Source of the DNA: Vibrio sp. 99-8-1
GTDB lineage: Bacteria; Pseudomonadota; Gammaproteobacteria; Enterobacterales; Vibrionaceae
Reading direction: 5' to 3'
DNA: 64,000 nucleotides
Assembly (NCBI RefSeq): GCF_013114595.1
Contig: NZ_VTXE01000021.1
Coordinates: 22,955 to 86,954 of the forward strand
Part shown: positions 46,483-56,126 of the stretch, in pieces
Numbering within the stretch: position 1 is the stretch's first letter
Layout: each line of letters begins with the position of its first letter
The notes under the pieces: generated by a model
What the model was told of the DNA's origin: nothing
What the model saw: only the letters and a program-made list of their open reading frames with translations
Databases searched by the model: none
Program-made: the position numbers and the translations under genes

Positions 46483-47988
46483 TTATGCTGCTTGTGCTTT
46501 CGCGTTACGCTTACGCATCATACTTAACATTGGAAGTCCGATAGATAGCAAGGTCACGGCAATAAGTGCCAACGCCACATTAGAACTCATAAACACGGTT
46601 AAGTCTTGGTTCGAAATACGATACGCCTGACGGAATGACTGCTCCATCGTACCGCCAACAATCACCGCCAGAATCATCGGAGCGGTAGGTATGTTGGCAC
46701 GCTTCATAACTACACCCGCAACACCGAGGATGACAAGGATGTAGAAATCGACCACAGAGTTACTGATTGCGTAGCAACCAATAAACGCTAGGCCAAGAAC
46801 AATGGGATAAAGTACTTTTGGTGGAATAGCCAGAACTCTCACCAATGCACCCGCTAACGGAATATTCACAATAGCCAGAATAAAGTTAGCAACAAACATA
46901 CTTGCAATCAGTCCCCACGCAGTTTCCGGATACTGAGTAAACAATAGCGGACCCGGCTGAATACCCAACATTAACAAGGCCCCCATCATTACCGCAGTAG
47001 TACCAGAACCCGGAACACCAAGTGACAGCATTGGAATCATTGCACCGATAGACGCGGCATTATTAGCCGACTCTGGCGCTGCAAGACCTTCAATGGCGCC
47101 TTTACCAAACTCTTCACTGTTTTTCGACAGTTGCTTCTCGTTGTTGTAACACATAAGAGAAGCCATAGTACCGCCAGCACCAGGTAACGAACCAATGATG
47201 AAACCAACAGGTGCACTACGCAAAATTGGCCATTTTGAGCGAGACCAATCATCGTCGCTAATCCAGATTCGTTTAAACTTAGTTTGTGCTTTTTTGGTTC
47301 CTTGACTCAATGAACGGAAGCTCTTGAATACTTCACCAAGCGCATAAATACCGATAATTACAACCAAGAAGTCCACCCCAGTCTGAAGCTCTAAATTGCC
47401 AAATGTAAAGCGTTCAACACCAGATTGCGCATCGATCCCTATCGTTGCAATAGATAAGCCGACCACCATAGACAAAAAGCCTTTGAGCATATTGCCTTTT
47501 GACATAGACGCCGTCATAGAAAGCGCAGCAACCATAAGCAAGAAATACTCAGCAGGACCAAATTTTAAGGCAAAGCTTGCCACAGGCTCCGCAAGTAACG
47601 TCATCAGTACGGCGGCAATAGTACCGCCAATCAATGAGGCGATGGCAGACATAGCGAGTGCAGATTCCGCTCGTCCTTTCATTGCCATCGGGTAGCCGTC
47701 AAATGTCGCCGCCAGAGCCGCACCATCTCCCGGAGTATTGATTAAGATAGAACTACGAGAACCACCAAACATGGCTCCAATATATACGCCGGTCATTGTA
47801 ATTAGCGCCGCCGTTGGTCCCATTGCAAATGTCATCGGCAGCAATACCGCCACACCAGTTGCAGGGCCAAGACCCGGAAGCATACCAACAATGGTACCCA
47901 AAACCCCGCCAACGGTGACGAGTAGTAAGTGATAAGGCTGTAGCGCAACGCCAAAGCCATTTAATAAGTTAGCAAAAATATCAGTCAT
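46483..47988 (-). CDS. tctA: Tripartite tricarboxylate transporter, large membrane subunit
   Basis: A 501-residue permease with about 12 membrane segments. The TctA signatures are GTIVGMLPGLGPATGVAVLLP, PGDGAALAATFDGYPMA, GSLPGAGGTMASLMCYN and LGVPGSGTTAVMMGALLMLG in order. It works with the small subunit TctB (11 bp upstream) and the periplasmic binding protein TctC to import a tricarboxylate, probably citrate given the neighbours. This would replace a CitS or CitT carrier, none of which is present in the window. Confidence 0.96.
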   Translation of the reverse strand: MTDIFANLLNGFGVALQPYHLLLVTVGGVLGTIVGMLPGLGPATGVAVLLPMTFAMGPTAALITMTGVYIGAMFGGSRSSILINTPGDGAALAATFDGYPMAMKGRAESALAMSAIASLIGGTIAAVLMTLLAEPVASFALKFGPAEYFLLMVAALSMTASMSKGNMLKGFLSMVVGLSIATIGIDAQSGVERFTFGNLELQTGVDFLVVIIGIYALGEVFKSFRSLSQGTKKAQTKFKRIWISDDDWSRSKWPILRSAPVGFIIGSLPGAGGTMASLMCYNNEKQLSKNSEEFGKGAIEGLAAPESANNAASIGAMIPMLSLGVPGSGTTAVMMGALLMLGIQPGPLLFTQYPETAWGLIASMFVANFILAIVNIPLAGALVRVLAIPPKVLYPIVLGLAFIGCYAISNSVVDFYILVILGVAGVVMKRANIPTAPMILAVIVGGTMEQSFRQAYRISNQDLTVFMSSNVALALIAVTLLSIGLPMLSMMRKRNAKAQAA

Positions 47989-47999
47989 GACAGCCTCTC

Positions 48000-48494
48000 T
48001 TATTCAGTAAATGGTAGTGGTGGAAGACTGATACTCAACATGGTTGAGAAGATGAAGAAAACACCCACAGAGAAGACAAGCGCAATAATGGCGTTCTTGA
48101 GCAATTTATCTCTGCCACTGGTTATGCCCAGCATAATGAACATAAATAGGAAGGTGCTAATCACATAACCTAAGTGCTCAAAAAGTACCGCATAACCGAT
48201 TGAAATTATGCAGGTGTAGAAAATTCTTCGACGATCGTTTTTCTTTACATCATCTTCGTTAATCAATTCTTTGTACGCCATAACAGACGCTTTGAAATTA
48301 CTTTTAATCAGCAAAAGAGCGCCAATTAATATCGATATGACTGCAATGCCAAGTGGAAAATAGATAGGGTCCAAAGGGTTACCGAACGCAGCGCGGGGCA
48401 TGGAGTACGCCATAAAGCCGTAGACCAAACCAAAGCCTACACCAAATAAACCTGTGAATGCATCCCAATCCGGACGAACAGTTTTGTTTTCCAT
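48000..48494 (-). CDS. tctB: Tripartite tricarboxylate transporter, small membrane subunit
   Basis: A 164-residue protein with four hydrophobic segments, as in the TctB family (GLVYGFMAYSMPRAAFGNPLDPIYFPLGIAV in the N-terminal half, FLFMFIMLGITSGRDKLL later). It sits between tctC and tctA on one transcript, with a hairpin in the tctC-tctB spacer. Confidence 0.92.
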   Translation of the reverse strand: MENKTVRPDWDAFTGLFGVGFGLVYGFMAYSMPRAAFGNPLDPIYFPLGIAVISILIGALLLIKSNFKASVMAYKELINEDDVKKNDRRRIFYTCIISIGYAVLFEHLGYVISTFLFMFIMLGITSGRDKLLKNAIIALVFSVGVFFIFSTMLSISLPPLPFTE

Positions 48495-48546
48495 AGGAAT
48501 TATCCTTAAGCTGAAACAGAGTTATAAAACATATGATTTAATAGAA

Positions 48547-48570
48547 AGATAAGAGGTTGCCCTCTCATCT
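48547..48570 (-). other. Intercistronic hairpin between tctC and tctB
   Basis: Stem AGATAAGAGG/CCTCTCATCT (48547-48556 with 48561-48570) with one internal mismatch, in the 104-base tctC-tctB gap. It would partly stop transcription or protect the tctC message, so that the binding protein is made in excess. Confidence 0.6.
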
Positions 48571-48598
48571 TTTTAGAGTTAACAATTAACAATGGCGA

Positions 48599-49591
48599 TT
48601 ACTTATTAGAAAAAACTTCTCGTAAGATCTCTTTATACTGCTCATTTGTTTGAGCGAGGAACTTGGTGAACTCTTCACTGTTCTGATAGGCATCATCCCA
48701 ACCGTTACGGGTACGCGCTTCAGACCACTCCTGAGTTTCAGTCATCTCTTTCAGAGTCTTGTTCCAGAACGTTACCGCGTATTCAGGCATATCTTTAGGA
48801 CCAAACAGACCACGCCAGTTTTCAAATGTCGCATCAATTCCTTGCTCTTTCACCGTTGGAATATCAGCAATTACGCCAGAGCCAATACGCTTGTCCGCCG
48901 TTTGAGCGAGAGCACGTAAGTTGCCACTTTTAACAAGAGAGGTTACATCGCCTAGGCCAGTAGAGATGAGATCGATATGACCTCCCAATACTTGAGCAAC
49001 CGCTCCGCCATCTTGAAAAGAGATGTAATCAATTTTATTAAGATTCGGTACACCTGCTGCTTTAGCAATCATTAAGAATTGGATATGGTCCATGGAACCT
49101 GCCGATGAGGTACCACCAATTTTAACGCTCTTAGGATCTTTTTTGAGAGCTTCCATCACTTCATTAATAGAGGTGTACTTAGAGTCTTTTGAAACAACAA
49201 AAGCGGCATAATCGGTGATCAAACGGCCTAGTGGCGTTGTATCTTTGTAGCCAAACTTACTTGATCCATTTAAGTTGGTTAACAAGATTGGTGGAGAGTA
49301 AACCGAGATAAGATTATCTTTGCCTACCTTGGTCTGCATATAAGCTAAGTTAACCGCACCACCACCACCAGGACGGTTAGTAACAGGCATGTTGGAATCA
49401 ACCAACTTGGTATCTTTTAGGGTTTTTGCCACCGTGCGGATAGTTAAGTCCCAACCGCCACCAGCACCAGACGGCGCAACCATAGATAATGTTTTTGGCG
49501 GGTAGTCTTTTGCGATTGCATTGCTTAAAGGCATTGCAGCAATAGAAGCCATTGCAGCTCCAACCATCACACTTTTTAGTTTCATGTTCAT
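48599..49591 (-). CDS. tctC: Tripartite tricarboxylate transporter, periplasmic binding protein
   Basis: A 330-residue exported binding protein: signal peptide about 1-27 (SNAIAKDYP), then the TctC fold with MVAPSGAGGGWDLTIRTVA, MPVTNRPGGGGAVNLAYM and GGTSSAGSMDHIQFLMIAK. First gene of tctCBA. A weaker copy of the citrate motif (GACGTAAATGATTTAAATG, 49733-49751) lies about 142 bp upstream. Confidence 0.95.
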   Translation of the reverse strand: MNMKLKSVMVGAAMASIAAMPLSNAIAKDYPPKTLSMVAPSGAGGGWDLTIRTVAKTLKDTKLVDSNMPVTNRPGGGGAVNLAYMQTKVGKDNLISVYSPPILLTNLNGSSKFGYKDTTPLGRLITDYAAFVVSKDSKYTSINEVMEALKKDPKSVKIGGTSSAGSMDHIQFLMIAKAAGVPNLNKIDYISFQDGGAVAQVLGGHIDLISTGLGDVTSLVKSGNLRALAQTADKRIGSGVIADIPTVKEQGIDATFENWRGLFGPKDMPEYAVTFWNKTLKEMTETQEWSEARTRNGWDDAYQNSEEFTKFLAQTNEQYKEILREVFSNK

Positions 49592-49912
49592 TTAATAAAT
49601 CCCATCTAATTATAAGTTTAATATCAACGCGATGATGAATACTCTCGCGAATTGATGAAATTATTATCAAAGGAATACGCTTTAGGTTATGTGATTTAAA
49701 ACTCTAAAAGATTGGTCTTTAATGCGGAAAATGACGTAAATGATTTAAATGGGAAAAGTGTCTTTGGAGTAACGGCTGAGCACACTATTGCGCGGGAAAT
49801 GCAGCGACTAGCATTGAGGGATTTGCCTTAAACACCTTTCACTTTTTTAACAGCGTTCGCATAATGCCAGTCAATTAACCTAACTGGCATTACCTTTTAT
49901 GTCGTGAATGAC
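49592..49912. promoter_or_regulatory. Intergenic region upstream of tctC
   Basis: This 321-base gap holds the tctC promoter region. Two stretches resemble the right half of the citrate motif: GTGATTTAAAAC at 49691-49702 and GACGTAAATGATTTAAATG at 49733-49751. No gene is visible. Confidence 0.45.
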
Positions 49913-50083
49913 TTATTCCATTTCTTGCTTTTTATGCTGATAAAGCAAGCTAAGTAAGAACATACCAATTTCGTTGTTTAAGGCGTGATCGCCATTAATA
50001 TCAACAGAAGCAGCGCTAATAATAAAGTCTTCAACTTGAAGGTAAAAATCGGGGTCGGGTTGGGATTGAGATAGTTTGGTCAT
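49913..50083 (-). CDS. Small protein, 56 residues, unknown
   Basis: A short acidic protein (MTKLSQSQPDPDFYLQVEDF at the start). The ATG at 50081-50083 follows AGGAG with good spacing, so this start is preferred over a longer frame from 50113. The DFYLQVEDFI stretch loosely recalls small DUF3144-type proteins, but I cannot confirm a family. It is preceded by a structured leader (50117-50212). Confidence 0.6.
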   Translation of the reverse strand: MTKLSQSQPDPDFYLQVEDFIISAASVDINGDHALNNEIGMFLLSLLYQHKKQEME

Positions 50084-50684
50084 AGTGACTCCTGTGTATG
50101 TCTTAACAGTCACCCCAAAGTCGCCAAACAGAGGTGGTGACGTAAATCAGGTTGGCGAACCGGTACACAGAGCCCGGCATACCCGAAGGTATCCCAATCT
50201 ACGCCACCATAATTCTGATACCAAACAGTCTGTTCAAAGACTGAATGTATAGGTGTGCAGATTTCGCATATAAAAAAGTCAGCACAAGCTGACGTATACG
50301 CGTCTGTGTAATTTACTGGAGCTCGCCAAAACCCACGGACACTGGATTTTGCCAGTGTCCGACAAGAATATGATTAGTTGGGGGGAAGTGTCAAATTTTG
50401 ATTTTGTGACTATGTAACTTACGGTAATGAGCTAGGATTTCAAATTCATATGGAACATCCTTAGCGCCTTCTAAAACTCATAGATTACGCTAAAAGGTAA
50501 GCCAATTTAGTCCATCAGGATCGCTCGGTGATCACATAGAACATTTTGTCCACCTAGCACATTTCTGGACATATGTGTGTCAGTGATTATGCTAAATTAG
50601 CGTTTGAAGCATTACCTCAGGTATTGCAAAAACCTCAATTTAAATGGCCAAGTTCACTTAGCCACTACAGCCTTGCTTAAATTA
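50084..50684. other. 601-base region with a structured leader and a minus-strand terminator
   Basis: Minus-strand RNA from this region can form several helices: a hairpin GGACACTGG/CCAGTGTCC (50337-50345 with 50352-50360), an intrinsic terminator (50273-50294), and a branched domain (50117-50212) closed by a 9-bp helix and containing an AUACC-UUCG-GGUAU hairpin. A frame open for about 90 codons, without an ATG, also crosses it on the minus strand and ends at TGA (50114-50116). It could be a small-RNA gene, a cis-regulatory leader for the 56-residue protein, or a gene remnant. Confidence 0.5.
50273..50294 (-). terminator. Intrinsic terminator in the 50.3-kb region
   Basis: GTCAGC/GCTGAC stem with a 4-base loop, followed on the minus strand by six U residues. 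It lies about 390 bp past the PLD-like gene, so it may end that transcript or a separate small RNA. Confidence 0.75.
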
Positions 50685-51422
50685 CTATTGATCTGCGTCG
50701 TATTTTCTATCATTGAAGTCACTCATAGCATTCAGGTGTTCATCTTCCTCCGTCATCAGTTTCTTAATTTCTAAATAAGTTGAATGCGTTAAAAGATCAG
50801 GAGAAAACTCATTACCGTCACACTTTTTCTCACTTAATACTAGCGCGGTCTCCCATTCCTCAAAAAAGTGCCTTGCTATCTTTTCATCACTAATCTTTAA
50901 AATATTCTCTCGGCTTAGTTTTGAATTTTTACTAAAATTATATGAACCATTAAGGACTTCCATTGGAGTTATTTCGCCTCCAACAATAGAGCAGCCTACA
51001 AGAAACTTATGGTGAAGATATTGGCTTGACTCAGCCACGCCTAAATATCTGACCGCACTATCGTTTTTTACTACAAACGACTCCGTTTCAGGAGAAAAAA
51101 AACCTATTCTGTATGTCACTTTATGCTGAAGAGTATTAAAACGACCGAAACATTTCTCATATTTCTTTTTTTTCCATTCGTACTTATCAAATAGTTTTCT
51201 CATTGAGCATTTATCTACGATAATAGAAACAGGTATTTGAGTATCTTCTATGACTTTTATAATTTTATCATTGGTCAAATACATAGAGCAACCAACCACA
51301 GCATCATGTGATTTTATAAAGTTACAAACGGTATTTTCGTGATCATTAGAACCAACGTATACGGCACCAGAGGATGTTTCTTTGTTATTGTTAAATACTT
51401 CATTCAAATTCATTTTAGTCAC
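50685..51422 (-). CDS. Phospholipase-D-like domain protein
   Basis: A 245-residue protein with a single PLD-like half-site: HHKFLVG (137-143) and NGSYNFS (158-164), as in the HxK...GSxNF arrangement. The Asp of a full HxK(x)4D motif is not in place (Cys instead), so catalysis is uncertain. The N-terminal SSGAVYVGSNDHENTVCNF resembles the start of nuclease or helicase-associated PLD domains. No signal peptide. It lies 436 bp downstream of the large NACHT-like gene on the same strand; a joint role in defence is possible but unproven. Confidence 0.7.
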   Translation of the reverse strand: MTKMNLNEVFNNNKETSSGAVYVGSNDHENTVCNFIKSHDAVVGCSMYLTNDKIIKVIEDTQIPVSIIVDKCSMRKLFDKYEWKKKKYEKCFGRFNTLQHKVTYRIGFFSPETESFVVKNDSAVRYLGVAESSQYLHHKFLVGCSIVGGEITPMEVLNGSYNFSKNSKLSRENILKISDEKIARHFFEEWETALVLSEKKCDGNEFSPDLLTHSTYLEIKKLMTEEDEHLNAMSDFNDRKYDADQ

Positions 51423-51857
51423 AACTCACTCGTTAAAATATAACGCTTTTTAGACGGCGTATTGTCTTCTAACCCGCCTCAATCGCGCTCAACACTTCCA
51501 AAAAGCTTCAGCACTCATTAATAGTTGATGTGAAAAAAGATTACCAGTTTAGACGCCACAAGAGTAATAGCATTAATAAACAATACGCCATATCAACAGT
51601 TGGTCACAGACTTTGATGACTAGAAATTCACTTCACTCGAGTGCAGAAAGCTTAAAAGGACGGTCGTCTCAAATTTTCAATTCCAATTAAAAAATGGTAT
51701 TACTTGAAAGCTAAACAGCCATTGTTATTACCTATCAACATATAGCATCACAAGTTGCTTTTTGGCACAAGTGAGTTGGCAATCATGGTAAATTAATGAA
51801 AATGTATTAGCTAGGACAAAGTAAATTTAGCCAATTAACAGGCTTAGTCCTTTCAAA
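51423..51857. other. Intergenic region with a REP-like repeat
   Basis: This 435-base A+T-rich gap contains AAAAGGACGGTCGTCTC at 51654-51670, related to repeats near 56317, 57451 and 59185. No gene or clear terminator is visible. Confidence 0.5.
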
Positions 51858-54800
51858 CTAAACATTTCTTCGCGTCAAGTCTATCCCAATAATTTGAATG
51901 TCTGAAACATTAGTGTACTTAGCGGAAATGCTTTTCCAATACTGCTCAAGCATTATTATTAGTTCTAAAAAGCTATTCGCTCTACCATTAGGTAACTTCC
52001 AACTTGACTTTTTCTTTCTCAAAACAAGCAAAAAAATACCTCTATTTGACTTGCTATCTCTTAAATAGTCACCACATAGTTGGTTTTCTAAGCGTTCAGC
52101 CAATTTCGGTCCTGTCCAGTTTTCTGCGAGCTTTAACTCAACCGGAACTGGTGCATCAAAACCATTGCCATGAAACCTAATATCTGGTCTTTTTGCATCA
52201 GCCATCTCTTCTTCTTGAGGTACGCTGTATCTACCATTGGATTTGCTGCGAAGTATATAAGCGATAAAATTGCGCATCTCAGTCTCTTCATCAACCTTTT
52301 TAAGAGTTTTTGCAATGCTGTCATCACCTTCCTCAAGCTCTTGTTTGAGATCTTTTAACCTGAATGAAGCCAATTCTGCTAGTTCTATATGACTTTTAGG
52401 AGTTCGCTCTAAAGTGTACTGAAAATCCAATACCTGCCGAGGTTTCCATGGTCCTAGTTCACAATCAGCTTCAGCGTGATTTTTAACTTTTTCTAACATC
52501 CACTTTCTTGAGTGTGGGTCAGGATGAGAAAGCGCCAATTGCTGCATCTCATAAAATGCGTCTTTACCATTTAATGAATCCAGTTCACGAAATAGAAGCT
52601 CTCTCGCATCTTGAGCATCATCTCTCAAGGTAGGGCTGTATACGCCACCATCACTGCGATTGATATCATCTTCTAGGCGAATATGCTTGTGCATAAGCAG
52701 GTATAAACGTTTTAAAAATATTGGTTTCCTAAAGTCATTTCTTTCATGAGCAACTCTGGTTCTACGATCTCCGAGCAGGCTCGTCAAGAAGAGCATAGCA
52801 AACTGCTCTTGCTGCTCGTCATCGAGTTCAGTCAGTTTGCTTTCTAGGCTATCTATAGCGTTTGATGGATCTACGGCAACCCAAACTGCATACCAGCGAG
52901 CTAGATGTGTATGGGATTTTAGTTGCTTACATTTCTTAGATGATAACTGTTTAAGCGCATCCGACTCGATATTTGAACTCATGACAATTTTAAGTAATGT
53001 TTCCAAACTAGTAAGATTTTTTGGCTCTATCTTCACAAAACTTAGAATTCTTGGAGATATTGAATCCCAGCACCAATCCCCCGTCCAATTAACTTTATCT
53101 AGGACGTAATGGATATGGCTATCTTCAGTTTCGTTTTTTAACTGAAACTCAATCTCCTTCCACAGGAAATCGGATACTTCTTGAGAATGAATTTCAAATA
53201 ACTTCGGAAGCCAAGTGGGAAATCCATTTAGTTCGAATGAGGCATAACGACATGCAAGCTCAACTTCCTTGGGAGTTAGTAGTTCTATCCATCCTGCATT
53301 TTCGTGCGCTTCTATTTCTAAACCGGTAAGACCAAAGATAACCGTACCGTTTGTACTGTTATATTCAGCTCCTTCTGAGCGTATTTGTGGCTTATAATTT
53401 CGCCAAAAATTAACGGCTCCGTCACGATAGTATTTTGCAATATCTTCCCCATACTCTTTTTCCAAAGAAGGCCAGTTATAACTTGTCCAGCGGGAAGAAG
53501 AATCATCCAGTTTCTTCGTTTTATGATGTAGATACCACAATGCGTTGGTGAGGATTCCTGGTTTTTTTCTTTGTTCGGCAGTAATTTTCTTTAAGTTAGA
53601 GTTCAGCCAACTTTTCCAGTCATCATGATATTTTTTGTCTTTGTCCTCTCTCGCTTTCCGTTCGATTGCCCATTTTTTGTTTTGCTTTTCAAGTTCCAAT
53701 TCCTCCTTTGTGGGAGGTGGTGGATCTATTAATAAAGACAAATGATCTAAAAGATCTGTGTTATCGGATAAACAGTCTTTGATTTTAGTTAACCAAGCAG
53801 GTCTTTCTCCAGATGACTTGTATAAATCATAAGCTAGAGATAAAACTATTGTTCGATCATCAAACTCTTGTCTATTGCTAAGTTCCCATAAGACTTGGTC
53901 AAAATCATCAAGGCCAAAGCTCCAGTACTGCCCGTATAAAGCTGCTTGCCTAAAATTTCGTACTTTCCAATTTACATTTTTCCTTGTTTGTTCGAGAGAA
54001 GACCAAAATAGTGCCCAGTTCAATTCACTCCATGCAGGTATTTTCTCGGAAAAGTCTTCCTTCAGCTCATCAACTCCTCTAATGTCATATTCACGAGCCA
54101 CCGATATCATTTGAAGCAGTTCCAGTACTTCAAACTTAAGAGCAATAGAATCGCGATCACTAATAAGATTGTCAATTAGGCCTGCCGCTACAGGAAGTAA
54201 CCAAGCGTATCTTTTCGAAATCTTATAACGCCAGGTCTCATGAAACGGTCCTATTCCCAATAGTTTTTTTATTTGAGTGATGACAAACCAACACTCATTA
54301 GTTTGAGCACCCCTTAAGTTATGTATTAGGCTCTCAACTAATCCGTCGTATGTGTAATCCTTCTTTGGAGTCAGCTTTTTAAAGCAAGCTATTAACCAAT
54401 CTAAGTTCTTGTCATTTATTTCTAAGTCTTCGACTAGCTCCAACAGTATTTCTCTGTTTAATTCAGAATTCTTCTCTAGATAGTAGGCTCGCAGCATATT
54501 TACAACTTCTGGAGAACAAATGGCCTTAGCAGATCTTATCGCAGAAATATGAGTGTATTTATCAAGGTATGGGCTCTTTATCGCTTTAATGACCTCTTTT
54601 TCCATTCCTTTAATTTGCCCCGTCCATACCATTCGAAGCAGAAACCCGAGCACATCTTCATCACCGGAATACATTTCAAAAAGTGTTCGTATATGTTCGA
54701 CTAAGTCTTGACTAGCAAAACGCTGAACTGCCCCAATATCGTATTGAAGTTGCATGGGTTCTTTTTTAGCTAGTCCTTCACATACATCTCGCAAAATATC

Positions 54801-56126
54801 TTTGCGTGTTTCTAGATCTAGTTGACTGGGGTCTCCGCCTTCAAAGAATACTTTAGGGTCTATTTTGGATACGCGCTTACGGAAATTTTCATTCCAGATG
54901 ACTAGCCATGGAAGTATAGGTCGTAATGTAGGAGTTAATACTTCAATACCATATTGGGTTCGGAAAAATTGAGATTCTATATATACCTGAGAAGAGCTTT
55001 TAGACAAAAGAGCATTAATCCACTTGGCGGTAAGGAATTCTCTGACTGAACGATGGTGAAAACGTACCGCTCCATATATGGCCTCGTCAAAAATAGGTCT
55101 TTTTAGTAGGTCGAGAACCTGATTACTATTCCAATCAAGTAGAATTGAAGTCGACGAGTTGCCTGAAAAATGCGTAGAACCTTCGGGGAGTTCAATATGT
55201 GATATCTGCGTCAAAGTAGAAACTGCAGCCAATGTTTGAGCTTTAGAATATAGCTCGGCTTGCGGTAGCTCATTTGGTTCAATTCTGTCGAGAGAGCGTT
55301 CTGATAGTTTCCTTTGAATGTTATCATCCATTAACTCCATACGTGTACCGAGTTTATTGTGCACGCTCCAATACTCGATAAGATCTATAAGATCTTGAGG
55401 GCGGGTCGTAAACCCCCAAGCGTCTACTCTTTCGATGTCATCAAGTAACTTAGCAGGGTCAAGAATACCTTTTGCTTCTGCAAATATTTTTATCTGCTCA
55501 CGATTTAGTTCTACTAACTGATAGAACTTGAATGCGGTACTTTTACCTGAATCAGAGGTTGAAATACTATCGTTTGGATTTTCGGCTTCTTTAGCATTAC
55601 CAGTCAGCTTTTGGTTCAGTGGAAGCTTATCAGCGCATAAAGACAAGTCGCTTTTAGGACGCCACGCCGATGTTCTTCCTGATAAAATAATATGCACACG
55701 ATCGAGTGTGGTAGTAAGCTGCTTAGAAATTTTTTTTATTGACCTCTCAAAGTCTCTTGGATCAGATAATCGAGCCTCATCTATTGAGTCTAATAGCAAC
55801 CAACCTTCATTTTCAGACTCCGTCCAAGAAGTAAATTCTTCATAGCTACCTATCTCAAAAGCGTCTTCAAAGTCACCAGTAAGATCTTCTAATCGAATGA
55901 AAAAAGCAGGAAGTTTTTTTGAACGAAGTTTTGTTGTGAGGTATTTGAGTTCTTCCGTTTTACCTGTACCAGCTTCAGATAAGACAACCGTTCGGTACTC
56001 ATCAATAATTTCTTGCCAGCCTAAACTTCGATAGCCTCCCCATCCTAGAGAGAAGTCATATTCGTCGTTTAATTGTTCAATAGGGATTTCTTTTAATTTT
56101 CGATTTAAGTCGATATACACTAACAT
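51858..56126 (-). CDS. Giant NACHT-like NTPase with C-terminal PD-(D/E)XK nuclease domain
   Basis: A 1422-residue cytoplasmic protein. The N-terminal P-loop NTPase (about 35-330) has Walker A SEAGTGKTE (50-58), a Walker B of NACHT type, WLLLDSIDEA (109-118), and a sensor-like segment LSGRTSAWRP (148-157). About 430-1250 is long, helical and repeat-like, the likely ligand-sensing part. At about 1290-1410 a restriction-nuclease-like core is visible: RPDIRF (Asp1315), VELK (Glu1330, Lys1332) and ENQLCGDYL. This is the layout of a STAND-type immune ATPase that activates a nuclease, but with the nuclease at the C-terminus. It is preceded by 376 bp without genes and surrounded by accessory genes and REP-like repeats. 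Confidence 0.82.
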   Translation of the reverse strand: MLVYIDLNRKLKEIPIEQLNDEYDFSLGWGGYRSLGWQEIIDEYRTVVLSEAGTGKTEELKYLTTKLRSKKLPAFFIRLEDLTGDFEDAFEIGSYEEFTSWTESENEGWLLLDSIDEARLSDPRDFERSIKKISKQLTTTLDRVHIILSGRTSAWRPKSDLSLCADKLPLNQKLTGNAKEAENPNDSISTSDSGKSTAFKFYQLVELNREQIKIFAEAKGILDPAKLLDDIERVDAWGFTTRPQDLIDLIEYWSVHNKLGTRMELMDDNIQRKLSERSLDRIEPNELPQAELYSKAQTLAAVSTLTQISHIELPEGSTHFSGNSSTSILLDWNSNQVLDLLKRPIFDEAIYGAVRFHHRSVREFLTAKWINALLSKSSSQVYIESQFFRTQYGIEVLTPTLRPILPWLVIWNENFRKRVSKIDPKVFFEGGDPSQLDLETRKDILRDVCEGLAKKEPMQLQYDIGAVQRFASQDLVEHIRTLFEMYSGDEDVLGFLLRMVWTGQIKGMEKEVIKAIKSPYLDKYTHISAIRSAKAICSPEVVNMLRAYYLEKNSELNREILLELVEDLEINDKNLDWLIACFKKLTPKKDYTYDGLVESLIHNLRGAQTNECWFVITQIKKLLGIGPFHETWRYKISKRYAWLLPVAAGLIDNLISDRDSIALKFEVLELLQMISVAREYDIRGVDELKEDFSEKIPAWSELNWALFWSSLEQTRKNVNWKVRNFRQAALYGQYWSFGLDDFDQVLWELSNRQEFDDRTIVLSLAYDLYKSSGERPAWLTKIKDCLSDNTDLLDHLSLLIDPPPPTKEELELEKQNKKWAIERKAREDKDKKYHDDWKSWLNSNLKKITAEQRKKPGILTNALWYLHHKTKKLDDSSSRWTSYNWPSLEKEYGEDIAKYYRDGAVNFWRNYKPQIRSEGAEYNSTNGTVIFGLTGLEIEAHENAGWIELLTPKEVELACRYASFELNGFPTWLPKLFEIHSQEVSDFLWKEIEFQLKNETEDSHIHYVLDKVNWTGDWCWDSISPRILSFVKIEPKNLTSLETLLKIVMSSNIESDALKQLSSKKCKQLKSHTHLARWYAVWVAVDPSNAIDSLESKLTELDDEQQEQFAMLFLTSLLGDRRTRVAHERNDFRKPIFLKRLYLLMHKHIRLEDDINRSDGGVYSPTLRDDAQDARELLFRELDSLNGKDAFYEMQQLALSHPDPHSRKWMLEKVKNHAEADCELGPWKPRQVLDFQYTLERTPKSHIELAELASFRLKDLKQELEEGDDSIAKTLKKVDEETEMRNFIAYILRSKSNGRYSVPQEEEMADAKRPDIRFHGNGFDAPVPVELKLAENWTGPKLAERLENQLCGDYLRDSKSNRGIFLLVLRKKKSSWKLPNGRANSFLELIIMLEQYWKSISAKYTNVSDIQIIGIDLTRRNV

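Noticed and set aside
51423..51520. Possible integron attC site near the TAACGC and CTAACCC stretches
   Set aside because: The paired core sites and the long imperfect hairpin of vibrio attC sites are not present, and no cassette array is seen.
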